From NCBI RefSeq assembly GCF_009928525.1, contig NZ_JAABOK010000011.1, positions 62,001 to 126,000 of the forward strand: 64,000 bases of DNA, in the 5' to 3' direction. Positions 1 to 7,369 of this stretch are shown in pieces (position 1 is the stretch's first letter; each line of letters begins with the position of its first letter). The notes beneath the pieces were generated by a model. The model made no database searches. It was not told where the DNA came from and saw only the letters and a program-made list of their open reading frames with translations. Origin of the DNA: Chitinophaga solisilvae (GTDB lineage: Bacteria > Bacteroidota > Bacteroidia > Chitinophagales > Chitinophagaceae). A program made the position numbers and the translations under genes.

Positions 1-1
1 T

Positions 2-451
2 GTATTCGACAAAGTGATGGCGGTAAACGTAAAAGGCGTATTCCTGGGATGTAAATACGTACTGCCGCAGATGAACGACGGCGGCAGCATGATTATCACC
101 TCCTCCGTAGCAGGACTGGGCGCCTCTCCCAATTTTGTGGCCTATACCACCAGCAAACATGCCACCCTGGGCATCATGAAAACAGCTGCGCTGGAAGCCG
201 CCCCCCGCAACATACGCGTGAACACCATCCACCCTTCCCCTGTCGACAACCGCATGATGCGCGCCGTCGAAGAAGGCTACCAGCCCGGCCAGGCAGAAGC
301 CATGCGTAAAACATTTGCCGCCGGCATCCCGCTGGGCCGATACGCACAACCGCTGGAAGTTGCCAGACTCGTACTTTTCCTCGGCTCCGATGACAGCCAG
401 TTTATTACGGGAGCGCAATATGTGATTGACGGAGGATCATCGGCGAAATAA
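2..451 (+). CDS. SDR-family NAD(P)-dependent oxidoreductase, 5' end cut off by window edge
   Basis: C-terminal 149 residues of a classical short-chain dehydrogenase/reductase. The frame is open from base 2, so the true start lies upstream of the window. The NVKG segment, the catalytic Ser in IITSSVAG, the Tyr-x3-Lys pair in YTTSK and the terminal TGAQYVIDGG signature are all present, so the enzyme looks catalytically intact. The NAD(P)-binding Gly motif is off the edge. The substrate cannot be told; glucose-dehydrogenase or 3-oxoacyl-reductase-like members share this layout. The stop codon abuts the long inverted repeat at 450-569. Confidence 0.9.
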   Translation, partial: VFDKVMAVNVKGVFLGCKYVLPQMNDGGSMIITSSVAGLGASPNFVAYTTSKHATLGIMKTAALEAAPRNIRVNTIHPSPVDNRMMRAVEEGYQPGQAEAMRKTFAAGIPLGRYAQPLEVARLVLFLGSDDSQFITGAQYVIDGGSSAK

Positions 452-569
452 TTATGAATTAAGAATTATGAATTATGAGTTAACGTGAAGATATATGCGA
501 ATAGTAAAATTTTGCTATTCGCATATATCTTCACGTTAACTCATAATTCTTAATTCATAATTCATAATT
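450..569. repeat. Long inverted repeat after SDR gene, AATTATGAATT-flanked
   Basis: Nearly continuous palindrome centred on AAAATTTT (about 506-513). The inner stem, GAGTTAACGTGAAGATATAT plus GCGAATAG, pairs exactly with its partner; the next base pair is a T/G mismatch beside the centre. The outer parts are tandem 8-bp GAATTATG or GAATTAAG units present on both sides but slightly out of register. The left end includes the last two bases of the SDR stop codon. It lacks a GC-rich stem with a T-run, so it is not a classic terminator. It belongs to the family described under findings. Confidence 0.9.
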
Positions 570-641
570 TCCCCCGAAGGGGTCCTGTCGTATTTTCCCC
601 TCACTTTGTCGCGTCTCCCCCTACTTCTTACCTCCTGATTA

Positions 642-657
642 TTGTACGTTTGTACAA
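642..657. promoter_or_regulatory. Promoter -7 box inside a TTGTAC-N4-GTACAA palindrome
   Basis: TTGTAC (642-647) and GTACAA (652-657) form a perfect inverted repeat with a 4-nt spacer. TACGTTTG at 645-652 fits the Bacteroidota -7 box TANNTTTG and lies inside the palindrome, 14 nt before the ATG at 667. A repressor bound there would block transcription of the SDR gene. Identity of the regulator is inference; the HxlR gene at 3681-4082 has TTGTAC in its own control region. Confidence 0.5.
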
Positions 658-666
658 AATCATTTT

Positions 667-1479
667 ATGTTGCTTCAGGGAAAAAATGCAGTAATCTATG
701 GTGCAGGCGGATCGTTGGGGGGCGCAGTAGCGCGCGCATTTGCGGCGGCCGGCGCACAGGTATTTCTTAGCGGACTTCATGAGCACAATGTCCGGGAAAC
801 GGCAGAAGGTATTATTGCTGCAGGCGGCAATGCATCGCAGGCAGTAGTGGATGCGCTGGATAAACGTGCAGTGGATCAGCATATGGAGTCGGTTGTCAGA
901 CAGGCTGGCAGCGTGGATATTTCCTTCAATGCCATTGGCTGGAGAGATGTACAGAATATGCCGCTGACGGAGATGGAGCCGGATGACTTTCTACGGCCGC
1001 TCAATGTGGCTATGACAACACAGTTCCTGACCGGAACGGCTGCAGGAAGAGTAATGAAACAGCAGCAGTCCGGCGTGATATTATCGCTGACGGCTACGCC
1101 TGGCGGTATCGGATATCCGATGACAGGAGGCTTCGGGCCCGCCTGCTGCGCGGTAGAAGGCTTCTCCAGGAACTTTGCCAGTGAAATGGGACAGTTCGGC
1201 GTGAGAGTGGTGAACATCCGGTCAGCCGGTTCACCGGATTCCAGACCCTTTATGGAAGCGATGGCAGCAGACCAGGAGATGGGTACCTGGTTCCTCAATA
1301 AGCTGAAGGATGATACCATGCTCAAGGCATTGCCTGCTATGGAAGATATCGCCAATGTCGCTGTTTTCCTGGCGTCGCCGATGGCCGGAAAGATTACCGG
1401 TGTTACCATTGATGTGACCGCAGGCACCACTACCGGCATTAACTACCGGATAGCAGATATCCCGCTGGTAAGCGCCTGA
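667..1479 (+). CDS. Atypical SDR-family protein lacking the catalytic Tyr and Lys
   Basis: A 270-residue Rossmann-fold short-chain dehydrogenase homologue. The cofactor motif GAGGSLG is at residues 12-18 and the NAG-equivalent is FNAIG around 88-91. Where classical SDRs have YxxxK, this protein reads FGPAC (156-160), so Tyr becomes Phe and Lys becomes Cys; the Ser position lies in LTATPGG (141-147) and is not Ser. The downstream AVEGF helix and the C-terminal TGVTIDVTAGT match the family, so this is a diverged but well-conserved fold, not a broken gene. It may use other residues or act as a binding protein. ATG at 667 follows a good -7 box. It converges with the Crp/Fnr gene, 23 bp away. Confidence 0.85.
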   Translation: MLLQGKNAVIYGAGGSLGGAVARAFAAAGAQVFLSGLHEHNVRETAEGIIAAGGNASQAVVDALDKRAVDQHMESVVRQAGSVDISFNAIGWRDVQNMPLTEMEPDDFLRPLNVAMTTQFLTGTAAGRVMKQQQSGVILSLTATPGGIGYPMTGGFGPACCAVEGFSRNFASEMGQFGVRVVNIRSAGSPDSRPFMEAMAADQEMGTWFLNKLKDDTMLKALPAMEDIANVAVFLASPMAGKITGVTIDVTAGTTTGINYRIADIPLVSA

Positions 1480-1502
1480 TATTCGTATATCCGGCGCCGT
1501 AG

Positions 1503-2075
1503 TCAGTGTTCTTCTGCCCTGATGCGCGACAGCTGCGTAGGCGTAATGCCGAGGTAGGAGGCAATATGATGCTGCTTCAGGCGCGCCGCCAGGGAAGCAT
1601 GTTCCTTCATGAAATCCAGGTACCGTTGCCTGGCAGTCTGGTGCTTCAGGATAATCTCCATCGGTTCCTTATCGGTCACCCAGTTTTTTTCGAGATAGTG
1701 AATGTACAGCAACGCTACGTCAAAGTGGGTGTTGACGAGCGCTTTGAAGGAGGTGAACGGAAACTGGTACAGCACCGTATCTTCCAGGGCTTCAATAGTA
1801 AAGGCTCCCGGCTTTCCGGTGATGCTGGCAGCCAGGGAGCTGACAAACTCCTGTTCCTTAAAAAAACGCTTAATGATTCTGTTACCGGTATTATCCGTGT
1901 AGTAATATGCCAGGAGGCCGCTTTCAATAAAAGCCACATTGCGGGGCACCGCTCCTTCATGCAGAAATATTTCCTGTCTGGCAAGCATTTTCCGCTGCAG
2001 CAACGGACCGATCAGCGCTTTGGAACTATCGGTCAGCTTGTAGTATTTATCGGCATTGGACCAGAAATCGTTCAT
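1503..2075 (-). CDS. Crp/Fnr-family transcriptional regulator
   Basis: A 190-residue one-component regulator. The N-terminal half is a cyclic-nucleotide-binding-like beta roll (FLHEGAVPRNVAFIESG, residues ~37-53), and the C-terminal part is a short winged helix with recognition helix IASYLGITPTQLSRIRAE. This compact form, ending just after the recognition helix, is very common in Bacteroidota and usually lacks the Fnr cysteines, as here. The ligand is unknown. It is a lone gene between convergent and co-directional neighbours. No target site could be assigned. Confidence 0.88.
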   Translation of the reverse strand: MNDFWSNADKYYKLTDSSKALIGPLLQRKMLARQEIFLHEGAVPRNVAFIESGLLAYYYTDNTGNRIIKRFFKEQEFVSSLAASITGKPGAFTIEALEDTVLYQFPFTSFKALVNTHFDVALLYIHYLEKNWVTDKEPMEIILKHQTARQRYLDFMKEHASLAARLKQHHIASYLGITPTQLSRIRAEEH

Positions 2076-2114
2076 GCGGAAACGTTATATACCCTAAGTT
2101 ACAGATTATTGCCG

Positions 2115-3104
2115 TTACTCCAGTACAAACCGGACTGGCAGAATAAACACCTCATCCTGCTTTGCACCGTAGGTTTCGCCCGGTGTCCAGGGAGGCATTA
2201 TACTTACCACACGTAAGGCCTCCTTGTCCATGGAAGGTTCTACCTTCTGACAAATCGTAATATCACGCAGCGTTCCGTCGGTCGTTACGGTGAACCTCAC
2301 CAGTACGGTGCCCTGAATGCTTTTGCTGATGGCTGCACGGGGATAGACCAGCTTTGTACTGATAAAGGAGCCCAGGGCGCCGGTACCTCCGGGAAATACG
2401 GGCAACACTCTTTGTATGGTATAAGTCAGTTCCTGCCCATCCTTAAAATTGATGCCTTTCTGTAATACACCATGGCTGTATTCTTCCGTCCGCAGCTTCT
2501 TTCCGGTAGAGTCAAAATATTCCCAGGCGCCTTCCTTCCAGCCGTTTTTGATAAGGCCGGCAGCTATCACCTTGTATTGATCGTTGCGCAGGGAATACGC
2601 TCCGTTACCTTCCTTCACTTCCTGTATGCCGGTGCTGTCCCAGCTGTTGATAATTTCATCGGTATTAATGCGGTTATCAATTCTCCGCTTTTCCCGCTCT
2701 GATTGGAGGTAAGCGACGGACTGCTGTCTGACTTTTCCATTGGGATAATACTCAAACCAGACGCCGGTCTTGCCATTCCGTGAATAATTGCCGGTCTGGT
2801 AAGGCCGCTTCTCCCCCTTTCTGTACCAGGCAAATTCTCCGTCTCTGATCAGTCTTTCTTTAGAAGTACTGCCACCGGCCATCTTCAGCTCTCCGGTCAC
2901 GTAAAAGTCTTTTACGTCGTAGCGTGCACGGGCCTGATGAATACCGTAGATTAAACGGAAAGAAGCCGCGTCTTCCTTTTTCTCCACTTCACATTGCTGG
3001 TCATTGAGAAATATCAGGAAGGTGGAGTCATTAAACCGGTAAGTCTGGGAGGAGGCTGCCTGCCAAAGGAAGCAGCAACAGCACAGGGATAAAATCAGTT
3101 TCAT
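2115..3104 (-). CDS. Secreted TonB C-terminal domain protein with MORN-like repeats
   Basis: A 330-residue protein when started at MKLILSLCCCCFLWQAASSQ (ATG at 3104), which gives a signal peptide; the frame stays open further upstream but without a plausible start. The middle holds repeated FAWYRKGEKRPYQTGNY / GVWFEYYPNGKVRQ / GAWEYFDSTGKKL segments, which are YwqK/MORN-like beta-hairpin repeats. Residues ~240-330 form a TonB-C energy-transducer fold (GTVLVRFTVTTDGTLRDI, then EALRVVSIMPPWTPG). Such proteins are abundant in Bacteroidota; here there is no N-terminal TM anchor other than the signal, so it is probably periplasmic. The last gene of a possible hxlR - membrane protein - this unit. 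Confidence 0.82.
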   Translation of the reverse strand: MKLILSLCCCCFLWQAASSQTYRFNDSTFLIFLNDQQCEVEKKEDAASFRLIYGIHQARARYDVKDFYVTGELKMAGGSTSKERLIRDGEFAWYRKGEKRPYQTGNYSRNGKTGVWFEYYPNGKVRQQSVAYLQSEREKRRIDNRINTDEIINSWDSTGIQEVKEGNGAYSLRNDQYKVIAAGLIKNGWKEGAWEYFDSTGKKLRTEEYSHGVLQKGINFKDGQELTYTIQRVLPVFPGGTGALGSFISTKLVYPRAAISKSIQGTVLVRFTVTTDGTLRDITICQKVEPSMDKEALRVVSIMPPWTPGETYGAKQDEVFILPVRFVLE

Positions 3105-3181
3105 ATCCGGGGAGATGATTTTATCAAATGTAATATTTAAACCGCTGAATACGGTGGTTGCCGCTGATAATTTACCGGAAA

Positions 3182-3670
3182 TTATTTTGATTGCCGGCGG
3201 GCCTTTACCCATCTGGTTATGGCGATTACCAGCCGCACACCTTCCACGCAGAGCAGCCATCCGAAAGTAAGTACCGCCGCCAGCATACTGAATGCAACGG
3301 CCGGAATACCACGATGGCTGTAGAAGAGGTTCCAGATTTGCGGTTTACCCAGGCAGAGATATATCAGTCCCGCAGCCACGAAACTTAATCCCAGTGTCAG
3401 CCACGATCGCGCCCATCTGTACAGCGGTACATCGTCCGGCCTGCTGCATAGCTCATATACGTTAGCCATCATAATAAGAAACGGTAACGCATATATGAAA
3501 TATTCACCGTGGAAGGGAATTTTATTCTCAAAAGATAGCCGCAGCCGGGAATAATCCCGGAAGAAATAATATAAAAAGGTATCCGGAATCAGCATAGTCA
3601 GCAGATATACCAGCCCGGACAGGGCTACGATCAGGATCCAGGGCAGCAGGCGTTTACGGGACACAGGCAA
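3182..3670 (-). CDS. Predicted four-helix membrane protein, function unknown
   Basis: 162 residues with hydrophobic segments at about 9-28, 56-72, 86-107 and 122-147, and a basic C-terminus (TRWVKARRQSK). I do not recognise a named family. The start ATG at 3670 is 10 bp after the HxlR stop, on the same strand, so co-transcription with the regulator is likely; the TonB-domain gene follows 77 bp later. Codon use resembles the neighbours. Confidence 0.7.
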   Translation of the reverse strand: MPVSRKRLLPWILIVALSGLVYLLTMLIPDTFLYYFFRDYSRLRLSFENKIPFHGEYFIYALPFLIMMANVYELCSRPDDVPLYRWARSWLTLGLSFVAAGLIYLCLGKPQIWNLFYSHRGIPAVAFSMLAAVLTFGWLLCVEGVRLVIAITRWVKARRQSK

Positions 3671-3680
3671 CGGGAATTAG

Positions 3681-4082
3681 TCAGGAGATACCAGGAAAGT
3701 GCTGCAGATTACGGGTAAAGGTTTCAGCGTTTTCTTTACTGTCTTCCACCGCCCAGGCAGCCATGGCGTAAAGTACGGCATGCAGTCTTCTGCCTGCTTC
3801 CGTCAGGCTGTAAGTGACATGCGGCGGCACCACCTGCATCACCTGACGCAGGAGCAGTCCATCTGCTTCCAGTTGTTTCAGCTGCTGTATTAATACCTTT
3901 TCCGAGATGGCAGGAATGGATTTGCGGAGATCACTGTAGCGCCGGGGGCCTCCCAGCAGATGGAAAAGAATAATCGGCTTCCAGTATCCACCGATCTTTT
4001 CCATGACATAGGTAACAGGGCATTCCTGGAAGGCTGCCTGTTTGTTGGCCTGTATGGCTGAACTTTCTTTAATCGCTGTCAT
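3681..4082 (-). CDS. HxlR-family winged-helix regulator
   Basis: 133 residues. The N-terminal CPVTYVMEKIGGYWKPIILFHLL and the following GPRRYSDLRKSIP ... ISEKVLIQQLKQLEADGLLLRQ are diagnostic of HxlR/DUF24 regulators. These act as dimers, and the N-terminal Cys (residue 21) is a redox switch in some members (HypR, YodB). It is divergent from the NmrA-like reductase gene at 4165, the usual HxlR arrangement, so it probably controls that gene and itself. Overlapping promoters in the 82-bp gap support mutual regulation. Confidence 0.9.
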   Translation of the reverse strand: MTAIKESSAIQANKQAAFQECPVTYVMEKIGGYWKPIILFHLLGGPRRYSDLRKSIPAISEKVLIQQLKQLEADGLLLRQVMQVVPPHVTYSLTEAGRRLHAVLYAMAAWAVEDSKENAETFTRNLQHFPGIS

Positions 4083-4100
4083 AGCAACCTACTTTAGGGT

Positions 4101-4137
4101 AAGTACTTGTACAAAAGTAAGTGCAAATCTACCTTTG
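4101..4137 (+). promoter_or_regulatory. Promoter of NmrA-like reductase gene with GTAC-rich operator
   Basis: TTG at 4107-4109 and TACCTTTG at 4130-4137 are separated by 20 nt, matching the Bacteroidota sigma-A -33/-7 pair; the ATG follows 27 nt later at 4165. The -33 region lies in AAGTACTTGTAC (4101-4112), containing the self-complementary AAGTACTT, a plausible HxlR site. Confidence 0.6.
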
Positions 4138-4142
4138 ACAAA
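4112..4142 (-). promoter_or_regulatory. Divergent promoter of the hxlR-type gene
   Basis: On the minus strand TTTG (about 4139-4142) is followed after 19 nt by TACTTTTG (4119-4112), an exact TANNTTTG box, 30 nt before the HxlR start at 4082. It physically overlaps the plus-strand promoter, so the two genes cannot easily be transcribed at the same time. Confidence 0.6.
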
Positions 4143-4164
4143 GAAAAAAACAAACCACATTTTT

Positions 4165-5052
4165 ATGAAGATTACATTAACAGGATCATTAGGCAACATC
4201 AATCAATATCTCATACCTCAGCTGGTAACGGCAGGCCACCAGGTAACAGTTATCAGCCAGCAGCCGGAGCGCGCAGCTGCGATGACGGCACTGGGTGCAA
4301 CTGCTGCCATCGGCTCCGTGAAAGACCGCGTATTTCTCCAACAGGCATTTACCGGAGCGGACATTGTATACACCATGATACCACCGGATTATGCTGCGCG
4401 GGATCTGCGGGCGTATATCCGGGCTACCGGCGAAAATTATGCAGCGGCCATTGCACAGGCAGGCGTAAAATATGTGGTGAATCTCAGTGCAGTAGGTGCG
4501 CACGATGCAGCGGGTGCAGGGCCTGCAGGGGCAAGTCATGATGTGGAAGCCATGCTGAACACACTAGCGGACACGCACACACTCCATTTACGTCCGGGTA
4601 TGTTCTACAGCAATTTCTACGGCGCTATTCCCCTGATAAAATACCAGCAGCTGCTCGGTAACAATTTCAGCGGCGACGTGGAAATGGCGCTCACACATCC
4701 CGCAGATATCGCCGCTGCCGCAGCCAAGGCCATGAACCGTCTCTTTACCGGCAAACAGGTACAATACGTTGTCAGCGATGTAAAAACCGGCGATGAACTG
4801 GCCAGTATACTGGGAGCTGCTATTGCCATGCCCCACCTCTCCTGGACTGCCTTTTCCGATGAAGCCCTCCTGGCTTCCCTGCAACAGAACGGCTTCTCTG
4901 AAGAAATGGCCATGGTATATATGATTGAAATCGGTATTGCCCTCCGCAACAATACCCTGCTTAGCCATTTCCGCCAATACCGGGAGCAGGCGTACGGAGA
5001 GATCAGGTTTTCAGCATTTGCGGAGGAATTCGCAAAAACATATATGGCGTAA
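4165..5052 (+). CDS. NmrA-like NAD(P)H-binding oxidoreductase
   Basis: 295 residues from ATG 4165 (MKITLTGSLGNINQYL), chosen because it starts with the Rossmann strand and sits downstream of a good promoter; an upstream in-frame start at 4042 would overlap the regulator. The family is the NmrA/HSCARG group of atypical SDRs: Gly-rich GSLGN near the N-terminus, VVNLSAVGAH around residue 110, and no YxxxK. Typical roles are quinone oxidoreductase (QOR2-like) or redox sensing. Divergence from an HxlR regulator fits electrophile or quinone stress. Confidence 0.88.
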   Translation: MKITLTGSLGNINQYLIPQLVTAGHQVTVISQQPERAAAMTALGATAAIGSVKDRVFLQQAFTGADIVYTMIPPDYAARDLRAYIRATGENYAAAIAQAGVKYVVNLSAVGAHDAAGAGPAGASHDVEAMLNTLADTHTLHLRPGMFYSNFYGAIPLIKYQQLLGNNFSGDVEMALTHPADIAAAAAKAMNRLFTGKQVQYVVSDVKTGDELASILGAAIAMPHLSWTAFSDEALLASLQQNGFSEEMAMVYMIEIGIALRNNTLLSHFRQYREQAYGEIRFSAFAEEFAKTYMA

Positions 5053-5178
5053 AGAATTACGAATTACGAATTGCGAATTACGAATGTAAAAGCGAAGAAC
5101 GAAGCGGATCTCATATTTGAGCTTTGCTTCGTTCTTCGCTTTTACATTCGTAATTCGCAATTCGTAATTCGTAATTCT
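5053..5178. repeat. Perfect 53-bp inverted repeat, AATTACGAATT-flanked
   Basis: Left arm 5053-5105 and right arm 5126-5178 are exact reverse complements, with a 20-nt loop containing a small CTCA/TGAG hairpin. Each arm starts with tandem 8-bp units (GAATTACG, GAATTACG, GAATTGCG, GAATTACG) followed by a locus-specific core, AATGTAAAAGCGAAGAACGA. It begins one base after the reductase stop codon. No T-run follows. Confidence 0.95.
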
Positions 5179-5193
5179 ATAAAAAAAGTCTCT

Positions 5194-5469
5194 TTACTTC
5201 CTGGACTGCCTGTATTTCATATCATTCAGCGCCAGCTGCAATATACTATCCGGCGTAATACCGAAGTATTCTGCCAGCAGGATGCATTCGTCTATTTTCA
5301 GTAATCCGGGCGTATGTACTTTTTTGTGGAGGGTAGAATAATGTATGCCGGTAGCGGTGCTGACAGCGGTAAAAGGGATGATATCAAATACACCCTGCAG
5401 GCTGGTGAGCTTATTAGCTTCCACCAGCGACTTCACCGCTTCTATCCTCGTATCTTTTACTTTCGCCAT
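5194..5469 (-). CDS. Small helix-turn-helix-like protein, paralogue A
   Basis: 91 residues. The central part, GIHYSTLHKKVHTPGLLKIDEC, followed by ILLAEYFGITPDSI, looks like a short HTH domain of the lambda-repressor or plasmid-control type. About 40% of residues match the next gene upstream (5601-5867), including HYST, PGLLKI and EC-LLA, so the two are tandem duplicates. I do not know the family's function; DNA binding is inferred. ATG at 5469. Its upstream region shares an AT-rich element with its paralogue. Confidence 0.7.
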   Translation of the reverse strand: MAKVKDTRIEAVKSLVEANKLTSLQGVFDIIPFTAVSTATGIHYSTLHKKVHTPGLLKIDECILLAEYFGITPDSILQLALNDMKYRQSRK

Positions 5470-5556
5470 TACTATCTTTTTTCTTTTCAGAAAATTAGTA
5501 AGTGGGAAAGCATACTGTAATAAATTAACTCAATTTGATAATCATATATCTTATTT

Positions 5557-5580
5557 GTGAATAAAAATATCACAAAATTG
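5557..5580 (-). promoter_or_regulatory. AT-rich element upstream of paralogue A
   Basis: Plus strand GTGAATAAAAATATCAC then AAAATTG; the GTGA/TCAC ends are inverted. A near-identical block lies upstream of paralogue B at 5916-5938. Conservation between otherwise different flanks suggests a shared operator. Confidence 0.4.
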
Positions 5581-5600
5581 AATAATTTCCCATAAATTTA

Positions 5601-5867
5601 TCAGAGAACGGCAGGATTATGCCGGAGCACCATATTTACGACATCAACCGGCGGTATTTGCAGGAATGCGGCCAGTAATCTGCATTCTTCTATTTTCAGC
5701 AAACCAGGATTTCTGGCTTTCCGGTGCATGGTGGAATAATGCATGCCCGTACTTTCGCAAATCTGTTTCAGGGGGATTATCTCCAGCAGGTCGTCCATAC
5801 TGGTAATTTTACCCATCGAAACCATCTCTCCTATAGCTGCCCTGGAGGCAATTTTAGCTTTTTTCAT
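5601..5867 (-). CDS. Small helix-turn-helix-like protein, paralogue B
   Basis: 88 residues from the ATG at 5867 (MKKAKIASRAAIGEM); a TTG at 5876 could extend it by three residues but is less likely. It shares GMHYSTMHRKARNPGLLKIEEC and RLLAAF with paralogue A. Predicted all-helical with an HTH-like core; probably a small DNA-binding regulator, perhaps autoregulatory. No toxin, phage or plasmid gene is adjacent to explain it. Confidence 0.68.
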   Translation of the reverse strand: MKKAKIASRAAIGEMVSMGKITSMDDLLEIIPLKQICESTGMHYSTMHRKARNPGLLKIEECRLLAAFLQIPPVDVVNMVLRHNPAVL

Positions 5868-5915
5868 ATGCACCAAATCTTTTTATATCAGAAAGATAAT
5901 AATGCAATCATTTTG

Positions 5916-5938
5916 GTGTAATAAAATATCACAAAAAC
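5916..5938 (-). promoter_or_regulatory. AT-rich element upstream of paralogue B
   Basis: Plus strand GTGTAATAAAATATCACAAA, matching the element at 5557-5580 apart from one T in the A/T tract and two bases near the left end. It lies 49 bp before the paralogue B start. Confidence 0.4.
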
Positions 5939-6007
5939 ACAATTATCTATCTTAAAATTGAATACATTTATCACATAAATGAATTTTTCTCTCAAACAGA
6001 TTTCTTA

Positions 6008-6364
6008 ATGGATTGCAGAATTGTTTTTAAAACCACCCAATACCCGGTAAAGGAAATGCATGTTAAAAAATTCACCACCCCCGAACCCGCCATATCACTG
6101 CTGATGGGCATCCTGGCCCTTACAGCATTTAACCGGCAGGGCGGCATGTACACCCTGCAGTATCAGTTGATAGCCGACCAGGAATATGTCACCATTGAAA
6201 CCTATTATACCGATACCTATGTAGAAGGCATCGCAGATGCTTTCCTGCCATATAATAACAGCAGCACATCCGACCGTCTGTTTATACTGGAAACAGTAAT
6301 CCTGGCAGCGGTACTGATGCTGCTGTTTGCGGCGGTATACCTTCTGTGCAGGTTATCAGCCTAA
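6008..6364 (+). CDS. Hypothetical protein with C-terminal membrane helix
   Basis: 118 residues. A moderately hydrophobic stretch (residues ~28-42) and a strong C-terminal transmembrane helix (LFILETVILAAVLMLLFAAVYLLCRL, described in parts: 92-116). No family recognised. It overlaps the 3' end of the convergent PH-domain gene by 9 bp. Codon use is normal for the region, which favours a real gene, but there is no homology-type support visible. Confidence 0.45.
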   Translation: MDCRIVFKTTQYPVKEMHVKKFTTPEPAISLLMGILALTAFNRQGGMYTLQYQLIADQEYVTIETYYTDTYVEGIADAFLPYNNSSTSDRLFILETVILAAVLMLLFAAVYLLCRLSA

Positions 6365-6736
6365 CACATACCAGGCAAGCACCTTCTGCACTTCGTATAC
6401 ATCTACCGACTTGGTAAACTGCCGGGTAATACTGGGTTGCGACTCACCGGAGATCCATATTTTCAGCTCCGCCTCCAGGTCAAATGTACCGGCGGTTTCT
6501 ACGCTGAAACGGGAAATACTTCTGTAGGAAATACTGCGGTATTCCGTTTTACTGCCGGTAAGCCCCTGCTTATCTACCAGAATCAGGCGCTTGTTCGTGA
6601 AAATAAACGTATCCCGGATCAGCCGGAAGCCCAGCTCTATCGTTTCGGTATCTATCAGCAACCTGCCGTACTCTTTGGTAAGCTGCTCCCGGTCTACCGC
6701 TCCTGCATTGCCCAGGAGCCCTGAAAAAAATCCCAT
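6356..6736 (-). CDS. Bacterial PH-domain protein (bPH/DUF1696-like)
   Basis: 126 residues. After a short N-terminal MGFFSGLLGN helix comes a beta-rich domain with ELGFRLIRDTFIFTNKRLILVDKQGLTG and EYRSISYRSISRFSVETAGTFD, the hallmark of bacterial pleckstrin-homology domains (YvlB/YdjZ type). The acidic-aromatic end KVLAWYVLG is the family's last helix. A cytosolic protein of unknown role, often forming rings in crystals. ATG at 6736. Confidence 0.85.
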   Translation of the reverse strand: MGFFSGLLGNAGAVDREQLTKEYGRLLIDTETIELGFRLIRDTFIFTNKRLILVDKQGLTGSKTEYRSISYRSISRFSVETAGTFDLEAELKIWISGESQPSITRQFTKSVDVYEVQKVLAWYVLG

Positions 6737-6856
6737 AATGAATAGTTACATTTGACGGCAAAGCTATCAAATTAGCTATCAAAAAATTTTTTGCCTTTCC
6801 TGTCCATTTTTCGTTGAACAGATTGTCATCTGATTATAACAACAAAATTATCAGTC

Positions 6857-7195
6857 ATGAAAAATTTTCTTTTAGTATTCAGAGTAGACCTGAATGCACC
6901 GCAACGTACTCAGGAACAGGCACAGACCAACATGCAGCAATGGATGGACTGGATCAGCAAACTGGCCGCCGGCAACAACCTGGTAGACAGCGGACAACGA
7001 CTGTACCCGCACGGTAAAGTGGTCAGACCACAGCATATCGTAACTGACGGTCCCTATATGGAACTCAAAGAGGCTGTTGGCGGATTCACCATCATCAAAG
7101 CCTCCTCCCTGGAAGAAGCTGTAGAACTGACAAGAGAATGCCCTGTTTTTGCCGGCGGCGGCAATGTGGAAGTCAGGGAGATCTGGGCAATATAA
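6857..7195 (+). CDS. YciI-like (DGPF domain) protein
   Basis: 112 residues with a ferredoxin-like YciI fold. VTDGPYMELKEAVGGFTIIKASSLEEAVE is the DGPF/PhnB-neighbour signature, and CPVFAGGGNVEVREIW is the C-terminal strand. Family members are small dimeric proteins, often next to sigma factors, with unknown or dechlorinase-like function. Here it is monocistronic with its own terminator at 7216-7258. Confidence 0.88.
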   Translation: MKNFLLVFRVDLNAPQRTQEQAQTNMQQWMDWISKLAAGNNLVDSGQRLYPHGKVVRPQHIVTDGPYMELKEAVGGFTIIKASSLEEAVELTRECPVFAGGGNVEVREIWAI

Positions 7196-7215
7196 ACCAT
7201 TACCGATGATGATAT

Positions 7216-7258
7216 GCGTGGTTCGTCTGCAACAGGCGAACCACGCCTGTTTTGTTAT
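7216..7258 (+). terminator. Rho-independent terminator of the YciI-like gene
   Basis: Perfect 10-bp stem GCGTGGTTCG (7216-7225) / CGAACCACGC (7237-7246) with an 11-nt loop, followed by CTGTTTTGTTATT. Confidence 0.85.
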
Positions 7259-7330
7259 TCCATTCCTCCCCCGCAGCCTGACCTTTCCAACAAAGTAACA
7301 TTGAACTCCACAACAAAGCAGTCTCCCCGC

Positions 7331-7354
7331 TGATGGTGCAACTTTGTACCATCA
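7331..7354. promoter_or_regulatory. Operator-like palindrome upstream of SDR gene
   Basis: TGATGGT (7331-7337) and ACCATCA (7348-7354) are exact inverted repeats around GCAACTTTGT, which contains a weak -7 box (CAACTTTG). The ATG follows 16 nt later at 7370. Likely an operator covering the promoter; the AraC-type gene downstream (8258) is a candidate regulator by proximity only. Confidence 0.45.
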
Positions 7355-7369
7355 TAAAAAATCATTGCT

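Noticed and set aside
450..569. Palindrome considered as a rho-independent terminator or CRISPR fragment
   Set aside because: No GC-rich stem with T-run and no regular spacer-repeat spacing; only the 55754 copy contains real terminators.
628..882. 84-codon minus-strand frame at the start of the atypical SDR gene
   Set aside because: Antisense overlap, no protein-like composition, and it covers the SDR promoter.
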